DNA of 64,000 nt, taken from assembly GCA_963738025.1 (NCBI GenBank), contig CAVTWA010000005.1, positions 744,001 to 808,000 of the forward strand, written 5' to 3'. Under the pieces are notes generated by a model. That model was not told the DNA's origin and made no database searches. It saw only the letters and a program-made list of their open reading frames with translations. Of the stretch, positions 47,029-54,136 are shown one piece after another; the stretch's first letter is position 1, and the number at the start of each line of letters is the position of its first letter. A program made the translations under genes and the position numbers. This stretch comes from 20CM-2-55-15 sp963738025. Its GTDB lineage: Bacteria; Acidobacteriota; Terriglobia; 20CM-2-55-15.

Positions 47029-48151
47029 AAGCAGGAACGCAAGAAGCACAAAAGGCACAAGATTTTTGTCCTTCTTGTGTCTCTTGTGCTTCTTGTGTTC
47101 CGTTTCCGTCTCTCATGAGACATTAACCACGACCGTGCTCTTCGATCGCGAGATCGTCCGTATTCTCGACAAACACTGCGTCATGTGTCACGCGGAGAAC
47201 GGGCCGGCCTTTCCGCTGGAGACCTATGAGCAGACATGGCTCGCGGGACGAAAGGTGCGTGCGGATGTTATCGCCCGGCATATGCCGCCGTGGGCTGCCG
47301 TGCCCGGCTACGGCCAGTTCGTCAATGACAACGGCCTCACCTTGCGCGAGACGCAGTTCATGGTGTCGTGGGTTGAAGGTTTGGGGCCGAGAAATTCCGG
47401 AACTGTGTTCACCAACGTCGCGGACTCGTCCGGTCCCCGGCCGGTGGTGCGCGCAAAGGCCGAGTTCGGTCATTGGCAGCTTGGTCCACCGAGTCTGATG
47501 CGGCAACTGCAACCGGTCACCATTGAGCCCGGCCAATCCGATTCGATCAAGCGAACCGTCATCGATCCCGGTTTGACGGGAGAGCGCAGGATTCGGGGAC
47601 TCGAGTACATGCCGGGCGATCGCCGGGTGGTGCGCGCGGCGTTTTTCACCGTTCAGGAAACGGGCCAATGGATTGGGAGCTGGACGCCATGGTATGGCTT
47701 CGTTGAAGCACCGGCTAACACCTCATATCGATTGCCGGCAGGAGCACACATCGCTGCGGAGATCTACTATCGAAGCGCTAAAGAGCGCGTTATCGAGCGC
47801 GGCACGCTGGGTCTGTTCTTTCTCGAAAAAGCTTCCTCGAGCGTACTTTCCGATCTGGTACTCGATGCGAGGATCGCGAGCCGCGCCGATCGTTTCCGGG
47901 CAGAGACCACTTTGCCTGCGGATACGCATGCCGCGGCGCTGCGAATAGAAGCAGCTCCCGGAGTGAAGTCGATTGAGGTCAGCGAGAGAAGACCCGACGG
48001 CGAGACGCAGGTACTGCTGTTCGCCAGAGACATTCCCGCGGACTGGCCGACACCTTATATCTTCAAAGATCCCGTCTTGTTGCACCGCGGCAGCGTCCTG
48101 TCAGTCACTGCCTACTCCGGAACCGTCAAATTGACGGTCAGCCGTTTCTAA
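47006..48151 (+). CDS. c-type cytochrome, secreted
   Basis: 381 residues from an ATG inside the end of the previous gene (starts between 46973 and 47066 are possible). The N-terminus has a basic stretch (RERNRSRNARSTKGTR) and a hydrophobic stretch (FLSFLCLLCFLCSVSVS); the latter is encoded by the PAL-C repeat. The heme site CVMCH is at 58-62, followed by AENGPAFPLETYEQT, and MPPWAAVPG, a likely Met ligand region. The C-terminal 250 residues are beta-rich with copper type II monooxygenase-like features (YMPGDRRVVRAAFF, AGAHIAAEIYYRS). Similar proteins occur in acidobacterial operons of unknown role; redox function is inferred from the heme site. Confidence 0.8.
   Translation: MWLRERNRSRNARSTKGTRFLSFLCLLCFLCSVSVSHETLTTTVLFDREIVRILDKHCVMCHAENGPAFPLETYEQTWLAGRKVRADVIARHMPPWAAVPGYGQFVNDNGLTLRETQFMVSWVEGLGPRNSGTVFTNVADSSGPRPVVRAKAEFGHWQLGPPSLMRQLQPVTIEPGQSDSIKRTVIDPGLTGERRIRGLEYMPGDRRVVRAAFFTVQETGQWIGSWTPWYGFVEAPANTSYRLPAGAHIAAEIYYRSAKERVIERGTLGLFFLEKASSSVLSDLVLDARIASRADRFRAETTLPADTHAAALRIEAAPGVKSIEVSERRPDGETQVLLFARDIPADWPTPYIFKDPVLLHRGSVLSVTAYSGTVKLTVSRF
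47034..47101. repeat. PAL-C element inside cytochrome gene start
   Basis: GGAACGCAAGAAGCACAAAA and the GGCACAAG extension pair with CTTGTGCTTCTTGTGTTCC. It lies between the stop of the metal-binding gene and the heme motif, in frame with the cytochrome gene. Confidence 0.75.
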
Positions 48152-48157
48152 GGAGTT

Positions 48158-48224
48158 GATAAGCCACGGATTTAACGGATTTAACGGATTCAATCCGTTA
48201 AATCCGTTAAATCCGTGGCTTATC
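48158..48224. repeat. PAL-B element
   Basis: GATAAGCCACGGATTTAACG with further GGATTTAACGG repeats pairs with the complementary arm ending CCGTGGCTTATC. It lies 6 bases after the cytochrome stop and 8 before the next gene's stop (converging genes), so it may serve both as terminator. Confidence 0.75.
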
Positions 48225-48231
48225 CAAATCT

Positions 48232-49467
48232 TCAGTTTTGCTGTTGCTGTTGCGGATTCGGATTCCGAACGTTGAAGTTTGGACGGCGGCCGCTGCGGAT
48301 GGCATTTTGCCAGCGATTGATGATCTGTGTTCCTTGCGGCCATAGCTTCCGGCCGCGGTTCAGGTATTCCGCAACCGCATCGTGCTCGCCGCGATCGAAA
48401 AGCACCCGCGCGACCGAGACGTCGATGCCGTTTTGTGCAATGCTGGCCGCGCCCGGCGTCGAGGCGGCTTCGAGCAGGTAGCGTTTGGCCTCTGTCAGGT
48501 CGTTCTTGTCGAGGGCGGCCTGAGCGAGAATGAGATTGCCGGTGTATATCGCATCACCCGAGCCGGGATTTTCCCGCAAAAGCTTTTCGGCGTATGCCGA
48601 ATTGAATTTGACCTTCCAGGGATCGGCATCGATTCGGAATGAAGCTACAACGAGAGCGATAGAGATTGCGAGGGCGGCAACGGCCCATTTCCTGCCTGCC
48701 GGCTTTGCCGCTGCCACTACAGCGATACTTACGGCAAGTACACCCCAGCCCCATAACCAGTCGGCGGCGGCTGAAATCGGTGATAGTGAGCTGAACAGGC
48801 CAAGGGGTAATTTCCAGCGGAGGAAGTATATAGATCCGACGGCGACGCCGAACGCCACGCATGCTAAGGAAAATGCCGCCCAGGTATTCGCCGGCTTCGA
48901 CTCGATTGTCTGTATGGCCGCTTCGCGCAGGGTCAGCTCCGAGCCGAGGATCCAACCGTAACTGCATCCGCCGATGAGCCAGAAGATGAAATGTTCCCAG
49001 GGCGCATTACCCCACCAGTTGCGGGAGCCAAGATCGAAAAGGAAGTGTGCCGGCCCGTACAGCAATTGAAATGCGAGACCGGCGACAAGGCCGGCTACAG
49101 CGAATGACATTGCGCCGTTGAATCGCAGGCTGCGCGGCAGGGCCAGCATCGCGCATCCGCCGGCTGTCCAGAACAGGAAAGACGAAACCAGGCCGGTCCA
49201 GACGACATCGCTGAATAAGGGGGATCTGGCCTGGTCTTGAAGGGCAAGCATGAAACCGATGGTCGCGAAACACATCCCGAGGACGACAGGCAAGCCAATC
49301 CGTCTTCCGAGAACCAGCCCACCAACGATTCCGCAAAGCGGTCCGGCCCCGAGAAAGTAGTAATTCTGGGTGTTACCGGTTGCATGGACGTAGGCGGCAT
49401 ACAAAGCGAATGCGGCCAGAACCGGTAACCCGAAACCGATGGCGCCTCGAACTGCAAGTGGCTTCAT
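48232..49467 (-). CDS. Polytopic membrane protein with C-terminal TPR-like region
   Basis: 411 residues from MKPLAVRGAIGFGLP; a GTG 21 bases earlier is possible. About eight to ten membrane segments run to about residue 285 (for example FGLPVLAAFALYAAYVHATG and LAFQLLYGPAHFLFDLG). The C-terminal third has helical pairs with TPR spacing (AEKLLRENPGSGDAIYTGNL, then ILAQAALDKNDLTEAKRYLL) and ends in a Gln-rich tail. Role unknown. Confidence 0.7.
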   Translation of the reverse strand: MKPLAVRGAIGFGLPVLAAFALYAAYVHATGNTQNYYFLGAGPLCGIVGGLVLGRRIGLPVVLGMCFATIGFMLALQDQARSPLFSDVVWTGLVSSFLFWTAGGCAMLALPRSLRFNGAMSFAVAGLVAGLAFQLLYGPAHFLFDLGSRNWWGNAPWEHFIFWLIGGCSYGWILGSELTLREAAIQTIESKPANTWAAFSLACVAFGVAVGSIYFLRWKLPLGLFSSLSPISAAADWLWGWGVLAVSIAVVAAAKPAGRKWAVAALAISIALVVASFRIDADPWKVKFNSAYAEKLLRENPGSGDAIYTGNLILAQAALDKNDLTEAKRYLLEAASTPGAASIAQNGIDVSVARVLFDRGEHDAVAEYLNRGRKLWPQGTQIINRWQNAIRSGRRPNFNVRNPNPQQQQQN

Positions 49468-49520
49468 ATGCGGACAAGGATAAGCCACCTGTGAAGCCGG
49501 AAGGAACGGATTTTGATCCG

Positions 49521-49823
49521 TCAGAGTTGTTTGATCTGGACCACCGCGGTCATGGGCAGATGTCCATAAATATGCGGAAATAACTCTGCGCCGCCTTCGA
49601 GGTTTTCATCGATGACTTTGCAACTCAGCTGAGCGGGATCGATTTCGAGCAGAACGAGGTCTGTGCGGCCCTGGAATATCCTGCCGATCACGCCCTGTAC
49701 CTGATGTGCGTACGAGCAGTGGATGAATCCTTCGCGCTGGAAATCGCTGGGCGCGTACTCGCCTGAACCCTGTGCCGCCTGCGCCTCGTTCGCCGAGGTA
49801 ATGTGATAGATGCGTTTGTCCAT
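49521..49823 (-). CDS. DUF952 family protein
   Basis: 100 residues with the DUF952 pattern: IYHITSANEAQAAQ, FQREGFIHCSYAHQV, LVLLEIDPAQLSCKVIDENL and LFPHIYGHLPMTAV. The His/Cys and final His-xx-Tyr-Gly motifs suggest a small enzyme-like alpha/beta fold of unknown function. It has its own ribosome site (GCAGGAGAATGG) and lies 15 bases after the small membrane protein gene, apparently last in the sigma operon. Confidence 0.87.
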   Translation of the reverse strand: MDKRIYHITSANEAQAAQGSGEYAPSDFQREGFIHCSYAHQVQGVIGRIFQGRTDLVLLEIDPAQLSCKVIDENLEGGAELFPHIYGHLPMTAVVQIKQL

Positions 49824-49838
49824 GCGGCCATTCTCCTG

Positions 49839-49979
49839 CTAGTGTCCCGTCGCTTTCAAGACCGCAGAGACCCAGACGGCTACATCGCGCAGCAGCCAGA
49901 TCAATGCGGCCAGGGACCCTGCAAAGAAGACACCAATCAAGATCGCCTTTCGTGTGATTTCGTCTCGCATTGCCTGCAT
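49839..49979 (-). CDS. Small membrane protein (46 residues)
   Basis: Short reading frame from an ATG that shares its first base with the TGA of the preceding gene (TGATG), with AGGAGG 6-11 bases upstream. The product has a short N-terminal charged part (MQAMRDEITRK) and one hydrophobic helix (AILIGVFFAGSLAALIWLL), ending AVLKATGH. Its excellent ribosome site and its place between a membrane protein and DUF952 in a sigma operon argue that it is real. Function unknown; possibly a partner of the membrane protein encoded upstream. Confidence 0.65.
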   Translation of the reverse strand: MQAMRDEITRKAILIGVFFAGSLAALIWLLRDVAVWVSAVLKATGH

Positions 49980-50548
49980 CAGCTGTCCTCCTTTTCCAAT
50001 GCATCCAGGGAATCAAGTTCACGCTTCAGGTTTCGGCCTTTCCAGTAGCGGGCAAACAGGAGCAACCCGAACAAGGCCGGCAAAATGATTCGGGCGGCTT
50101 CGTACCGGAAAGCACCGGATATCGCGATGCGAATGACCAGTCCAAACAGCACAACTTCGGGGATTACCCGCCACCAGACGAATGCGACAGCGCGATATTG
50201 CGCTGTCAGTTCCCTTCGGTAAAACTGGAGACAGGCGCCTGGCGCGGCATCGGCCGGCAGAGTGTCGGGAGCCCAGAAGGCCCGGTACGCTCGATAAATG
50301 ACGATGGAGATCAAGAGCATCATTGCGCCGGTGATGACTCTGGGTGAGGTAGAGGGCAGTCTGAGAATTGCGACGGCCGAAAACATCAGAAGGACGATTC
50401 CGAAAACAATGGTCGCAACGAGATTTCGCTGAACCTTTGTCTGCATCATGAATGCCTTGACGCGCACTTCTTCGACGGACATGGATGCCTGGTCCTTTCC
50501 CTGGTTCTGCCAGATCAATTTAGGATCGCTTTCCGGATGCGGGTTCAT
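49979..50548 (-). CDS. Membrane protein of sigma-factor operon
   Basis: 189 residues. N-terminal cytoplasmic helix (residues 1-40, basic), then pairs of membrane segments (NLVATIVFGIVLLMFSAVAI, VITGAMMLLISIVIYRAYRA, and two more near 125-165). The start overlaps the sigma gene by 4 bases (ATGA). Such a position is usual for an anti-sigma factor, but the zinc-binding HxxxCxxC motif of classic anti-sigma domains is absent, so that role is only a guess. Confidence 0.7.
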   Translation of the reverse strand: MNPHPESDPKLIWQNQGKDQASMSVEEVRVKAFMMQTKVQRNLVATIVFGIVLLMFSAVAILRLPSTSPRVITGAMMLLISIVIYRAYRAFWAPDTLPADAAPGACLQFYRRELTAQYRAVAFVWWRVIPEVVLFGLVIRIAISGAFRYEAARIILPALFGLLLFARYWKGRNLKRELDSLDALEKEDS

Positions 50549-51072
50549 GCCTGTCCTCCGGCGTGAAAGCGTCGTGTCAGAATTGTCTTGATTCGATGGA
50601 TCTGCACTCGAACGTTGCCAGCGGAAATGCCCATGATTTCGCCGATGGTTGCCGCGTCGAGATCTTCGAGATAGAGAAGCATCAGTTGCCTGTCTGGTGG
50701 CCTGAGTTGGTGAATCAATTCCAGGAGTCGTTCCAGGGCCAGGCGGTCCGTCGAGTTGCCGGCCGGATCGCCGGCCGGGCCGGGGGCACTGTCGATGTCG
50801 AAGTCCTCGAGTGCAAGTAGGACGTGAGAGTTCGAGCGGCGCTGCCGGATGACGTAGGAGGCCGCGGTATTGTGTGCGACGCGGTATACCCAGGTTCGCA
50901 GCGAAGATCGTCCCGCAAATTTTTCAAAACTTCTCCACAGAGCCAAGTGAATCTCCTGTAACAGATCGCGGCGTTTGTCCGAATCGAGTTCATAAGCCCG
51001 GACGAGCCGTTGGAGCGCCGCACTGTAGGCCTGGATTGCCTGTGTGTATAGATCGTCCTGGCTTCGACTCAC
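50545..51072 (-). CDS. ECF-type RNA polymerase sigma factor
   Basis: 175 residues from a GTG at 51072, preceding SRSQDDLYTQAIQAYSAALQ; a TTG at 51132 would add 20 residues. Region 2 (LVRAYELDSDKRRDLLQEIH, then LALWRSFEKFAGRSSLRTWV, YRVAHN) and region 4 (LRPPDRQLMLLYLEDLDAAT, GEIMGISAGNVRVQIHRIK) are those of sigma-70 family ECF factors. It would direct RNA polymerase to a small regulon. First gene of a four-gene cluster. Its own promoter region (51073-51237) is occupied by PAL-D; no clear ribosome site is seen before the GTG. Confidence 0.88.
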   Translation of the reverse strand: MSRSQDDLYTQAIQAYSAALQRLVRAYELDSDKRRDLLQEIHLALWRSFEKFAGRSSLRTWVYRVAHNTAASYVIRQRRSNSHVLLALEDFDIDSAPGPAGDPAGNSTDRLALERLLELIHQLRPPDRQLMLLYLEDLDAATIGEIMGISAGNVRVQIHRIKTILTRRFHAGGQA

Positions 51073-51164
51073 GATGGAGATAGTCGCGGGGTCGACTGAC
51101 CCGTTACAGAATTTTTTTGCCGGGCATCCCAAGGGCGCCCACTGACAAAAATCGGCACAAAAGA

Positions 51165-51235
51165 GGGACAGATCACTTTTTATTTTCGAACTGTTTCCTT
51201 TGGATACAGTTCGTCCGCAAAAAGTGACCTGTCCC
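51165..51235. repeat. PAL-D element
   Basis: Arms GGGACAGATCACTTTT / AAAAGTGACCTGTCCC around a second hairpin CGAACTG-N13-CAGTTCG. A second copy is at 60830-60900. Such GTGACCTGTCCC hairpins in other bacteria are linked to REP-associated single-strand transposases; no such gene is in this window. Confidence 0.75.
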
Positions 51236-51237
51236 CT

Positions 51238-52053
51238 TTATGAAAGCAGAGTCTGGAGGCGGCGCAGGAAAGCCAGTTCGGTTTCCTTGGCTGACAAGCG
51301 CAGCTCATCGTGGTGCCGTTGATCGCGGTCGCCGCCATGCATTGCCTCAACCCCTTGATGGAAGAACTGTTTCGGGCCGCCTGCCGCATCGATTTGCTCG
51401 CGCAGCGCCTCGGCCCAGCGAGGAATCGAGGCCAGCAGATCCTGAACACTGGCGGGTTTCCGGTTCTCGGCGAGGTTGAGGAGTTCCATCATGTCTGGAA
51501 GGCTATATGCTCCACCTTCGGTGATGATTGCGAGATACCGCTCGAGAATTTCCCGTGTTCCGCGGTTCTCCCATACCGGCCTTCGGGCGATGGCGCGCAG
51601 GACGGAGCGGTCTTCGGCGGCCGGAATCCTGGCGAGGAGCGCGAAAACGGAGTCTGGAATGGTTGCTTCCAGGCGCAACCGGTGCACATAGCGCTCGATC
51701 GTCACCTCGCGCAAAGGGACTGAGTGCCGCTTTCCGTCCGGTGTGACGAGCTGTGCACGTGTCGGCCTTTCCGCCAGTTGTTGAACGATACCAGCCCACT
51801 GTTCCCGCGGAAGGGTCCCGGCGCCGAGGAGCTCTGCAAAGATTGCTTCATCTGCGAACTTTGGTGTGAAGAGCGGGGAAAGGATCAGATCAATCTCGTA
51901 GTCTTCCAGTTTAGCCAGACGATCGGTCAGGAAGGCGCCGATTGCGTCCTGATCGATATTGTAGGTGCCAGCAATATAGTTAAGAACCCGTGCCGAGAGT
52001 TCGCGTGGCCGTTCGAGTTCTCGAGCGAGGATATCGATTATGGTGTTGGACAT
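51238..52053 (-). CDS. Unknown alpha-helical protein
   Basis: 271 residues, no signal peptide or membrane segment. Predicted mostly helical and rich in Leu, Arg and Glu: ELERPRELSARVLNYIAGTY, DRLAKLEDYEIDLILSPLFT, RPVWENRGTREILERYLAII. The C-terminus ends AETELAFLRRLQTLLS-like. No recognised domain; the long-helix pattern would suit a scaffold or repeat protein. Its stop is 3 bases from the PAL-D element, which may terminate it. Confidence 0.6.
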   Translation of the reverse strand: MSNTIIDILARELERPRELSARVLNYIAGTYNIDQDAIGAFLTDRLAKLEDYEIDLILSPLFTPKFADEAIFAELLGAGTLPREQWAGIVQQLAERPTRAQLVTPDGKRHSVPLREVTIERYVHRLRLEATIPDSVFALLARIPAAEDRSVLRAIARRPVWENRGTREILERYLAIITEGGAYSLPDMMELLNLAENRKPASVQDLLASIPRWAEALREQIDAAGGPKQFFHQGVEAMHGGDRDQRHHDELRLSAKETELAFLRRLQTLLS

Positions 52054-52108
52054 GGAGTGCGAAAAATTACATTAAACATTGAAACGAATTTGTCGTCCAA
52101 TTGAGAGC

Positions 52109-52324
52109 ATGGCAATGTATGTGAATCTGACGGGTGAGTTGAATCGCGTGTCGGGCGTCTATCATTCTCAGTGTCATAACGCTGAACGCACTGTTCTGGA
52201 ACGTCAGATATTCCCGCGCTGCGGTTATTGCAACTCGAATACTTCCTGGACACTGGTAAAAGCCCTGGAGCCGAAGTCAGGGCCCTCAAAGTCAACGCGT
52301 TCGGACCACTCTCAAAAGAAATAA
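52109..52324 (+). CDS. Small putative zinc-ribbon protein
   Basis: 71 residues from the ATG at 52109 (or 52115), preceded by GAGAG. It reads TGELNRVSGVYHSQCHNAER, then VLERQIFPRCGYCNSNTSW with a CxxC pair (CGYC). The pattern YHS.C...VTLLRGQ.FP.C..C is a common small acidobacterial family of unknown function that probably binds zinc. It faces away from the helical protein gene and towards TIGR03435. Confidence 0.5.
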   Translation: MAMYVNLTGELNRVSGVYHSQCHNAERTVLERQIFPRCGYCNSNTSWTLVKALEPKSGPSKSTRSDHSQKK

Positions 52325-52355
52325 GAAAACCCTTCATACAACTATGCGACGCCGT

Positions 52356-53312
52356 CTAGTTCTCGCTCGGCGTTTTCTCGACGTGATCCACGACGATGTA
52401 TTCGAGAGGCGCTTTTCGTGGCTCCAGCCGAAGCCCGAGTTGCTGCACCGATGCAAAAACCGAGCCGCTGCCGGAAGGATCGGAGGCAGCTGGCCCGCCG
52501 GGACCACCACCTCGACCTCCAGGCAACGGAACGTTCAAGCCGGCGGATTGAGCGATATTCAGCAGGCTGTCCATCGAGAGTTCCAGCGCGACCTGATAAT
52601 TCCCTTTGAGGTCCGTCATATCCACCACCGGTTTGTCGACAAAACGATTCAACATTTCGGCAAACGCGGACATTGTGACCTTGCCCATTTCCATACGCAT
52701 GTGTCCATCGGGAGTCATCGCCATTTTCATCGTTCCCGTCTGAGGTGAAACCATGGTGGCGCCACCGCCTCCGCGATCGATTTTGATCTGGCCTGCGCCG
52801 TTTGGAGGTGAGACTGTGCCGGGCTGGGGCTCTGCTGCTGTAACTTCAGGATCTGCTTCTGCCTCCTTTAACTTGGGGCCACCCTTCGCGACAACCAGAG
52901 CATAAACTTTATCCTCACGGGTCTCCCGGTGGACCTTCAGCTGGAATCGATCTGCAAGGAGTGCCTGAAGCATTTCTGGCATCTGGTCCTTATTCGAACC
53001 GTCCGGCATTTTCGCCAGGATGTCGAAGCGCTCTCCCTTGATCCAGTCGGGTCCGGACACCTGATACGACTTCACTTTGAATGCTGCGGGAATCAACTCG
53101 GCTAAGGAAAGAAACCCGATATCGACCCGGGTGCCCTGTATGTTGATGCCCACGTGGGGAGGTTGTCCCGAAAGAATCGCTGCAGGATTCGGTGGTTGGC
53201 CCGCCTTGATGGTTGCAACCTCGAACGTCAGGCCTGTGGATGCCTGGCCGAAAGCCAGTAGCGGTGCCAGTATTACGAGCAAAATCAGTACGGCTCTGCG
53301 GCCATCGACCAT
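52356..53312 (-). CDS. TIGR03435 family secreted protein
   Basis: 318 residues from the ATG at 53312 (GGGAG upstream). Signal peptide (AVLILLVILAPLLAFGQAST), then the family start LTFEVATIKAGQPPNPAAI. The characteristic body is present: FLSLAELIPAAFKVKSYQVS, GPDWIKGERFDILAKMPDGS, MLQALLADRFQLKVHRETRE, KVYALVVAKGGPKLKEAEAD and the C-terminal LGLRLEPRKAPLEYIVVDHV, EKTPSEN. TIGR03435 is a family of Solibacter and other Acidobacteria with unknown function, often near sigma factors and peptidases. It supports the taxonomic guess. Confidence 0.9.
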   Translation of the reverse strand: MVDGRRAVLILLVILAPLLAFGQASTGLTFEVATIKAGQPPNPAAILSGQPPHVGINIQGTRVDIGFLSLAELIPAAFKVKSYQVSGPDWIKGERFDILAKMPDGSNKDQMPEMLQALLADRFQLKVHRETREDKVYALVVAKGGPKLKEAEADPEVTAAEPQPGTVSPPNGAGQIKIDRGGGGATMVSPQTGTMKMAMTPDGHMRMEMGKVTMSAFAEMLNRFVDKPVVDMTDLKGNYQVALELSMDSLLNIAQSAGLNVPLPGGRGGGPGGPAASDPSGSGSVFASVQQLGLRLEPRKAPLEYIVVDHVEKTPSEN

Positions 53313-53360
53313 GTAATCTCCCAAACCTCCCAAGGTGTCACATTCTACGCCGGGGATCCT

Positions 53361-53384
53361 CCACAAAAGGCACAAAAAGCACAT
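53361..53384. repeat. PAL-C half element
   Basis: CCACAAAAGGCACAAAAAGC plus ACAT, only one arm of the palindrome, about 50 bases before the TIGR03435 start. Read on the minus strand it gives a Cys/Phe/Leu-rich stretch. Confidence 0.5.
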
Positions 53385-53494
53385 GTGGCCGAACAGGAAT
53401 AACCTTCATAAGTAGAAACATTCGCCCGTTCTGGGAGATCTCCGGGTTCATCCCGGCCCAGCAGTCCCATAGATTTAGATTACGTGCGGGACTT

Positions 53495-54040
53495 ATGGCG
53501 AAAATCTTAAACTGGCTTTGGGAGGAGTTTCGAAAACTTCTGCCGGTCTGGATTTTCTTCTTTCTTTCCTTCGGATTGCTGGCCTTCACGAGAGATGCGA
53601 TTTTCGGCAATTACCATATCAAGGCGGACCAATCGCCGGAATATCTGCTCGGGTCGCTGATCATGGCCAAGGTCGTCCTGCTTGTCGATGCTTTCCTGAA
53701 AACGCGGTGGCTCCGCGGCCGGCCGTTGATCTACATGACGATCTGGAATACGGGTCTGTACTTCGTGGCGGCGCTTGTTGTTCACCATCTCGAACAGGTA
53801 TTCACGGTGGTGCGCCGGCAACATATCGAGTTCACGCAAGCAAACGCTCAGGTTTTCCAGGAGATGCGCGAACCACGCTTTCACCTGATTATGGTGTGGG
53901 TTATCGCGCTGACCTTCACGTTTTGCATGACCCGCGAGTTGATCCGCTACATTGGAAACGAGCGTTTCTGGCAGGTATTCTTTGGACGCCATCTCCGATC
54001 GCAGCGGCCGGGGGCAGACGACATCCGCCGTGCGTCATAG
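53495..54040 (+). CDS. Small polytopic membrane protein
   Basis: 181 residues from an ATG at 53495. About four membrane segments: LLPVWIFFFLSFGLLAFTRD, LLGSLIMAKVVLLVDAFLKT, IYMTIWNTGLYFVAALVVHH and FHLIMVWVIALTFTFCMTREL. Basic loops (KTRWLRGRP, RYIGNERFWQ) follow. No family recognised. It stands alone, facing the PQQ-type dehydrogenase gene. Confidence 0.65.
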   Translation: MAKILNWLWEEFRKLLPVWIFFFLSFGLLAFTRDAIFGNYHIKADQSPEYLLGSLIMAKVVLLVDAFLKTRWLRGRPLIYMTIWNTGLYFVAALVVHHLEQVFTVVRRQHIEFTQANAQVFQEMREPRFHLIMVWVIALTFTFCMTRELIRYIGNERFWQVFFGRHLRSQRPGADDIRRAS

Positions 54041-54070
54041 GCGGGATTTATCAACAGGTTAGAGGGGATT

Positions 54071-54136
54071 AGATAAACCAGGATGACGGATTGAACGGAT
54101 TCCAATCCGTTGATCCGCTCAATCCGTGGCTTATCT
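54071..54136. repeat. PAL-B element, diverged
   Basis: AGATAAACCAGGATGACGGATTG pairs with a right arm ending CAATCCGTGGCTTATCT; several mismatches. Its right end carries the stop codon of the minus-strand dehydrogenase gene (54135). Confidence 0.65.
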
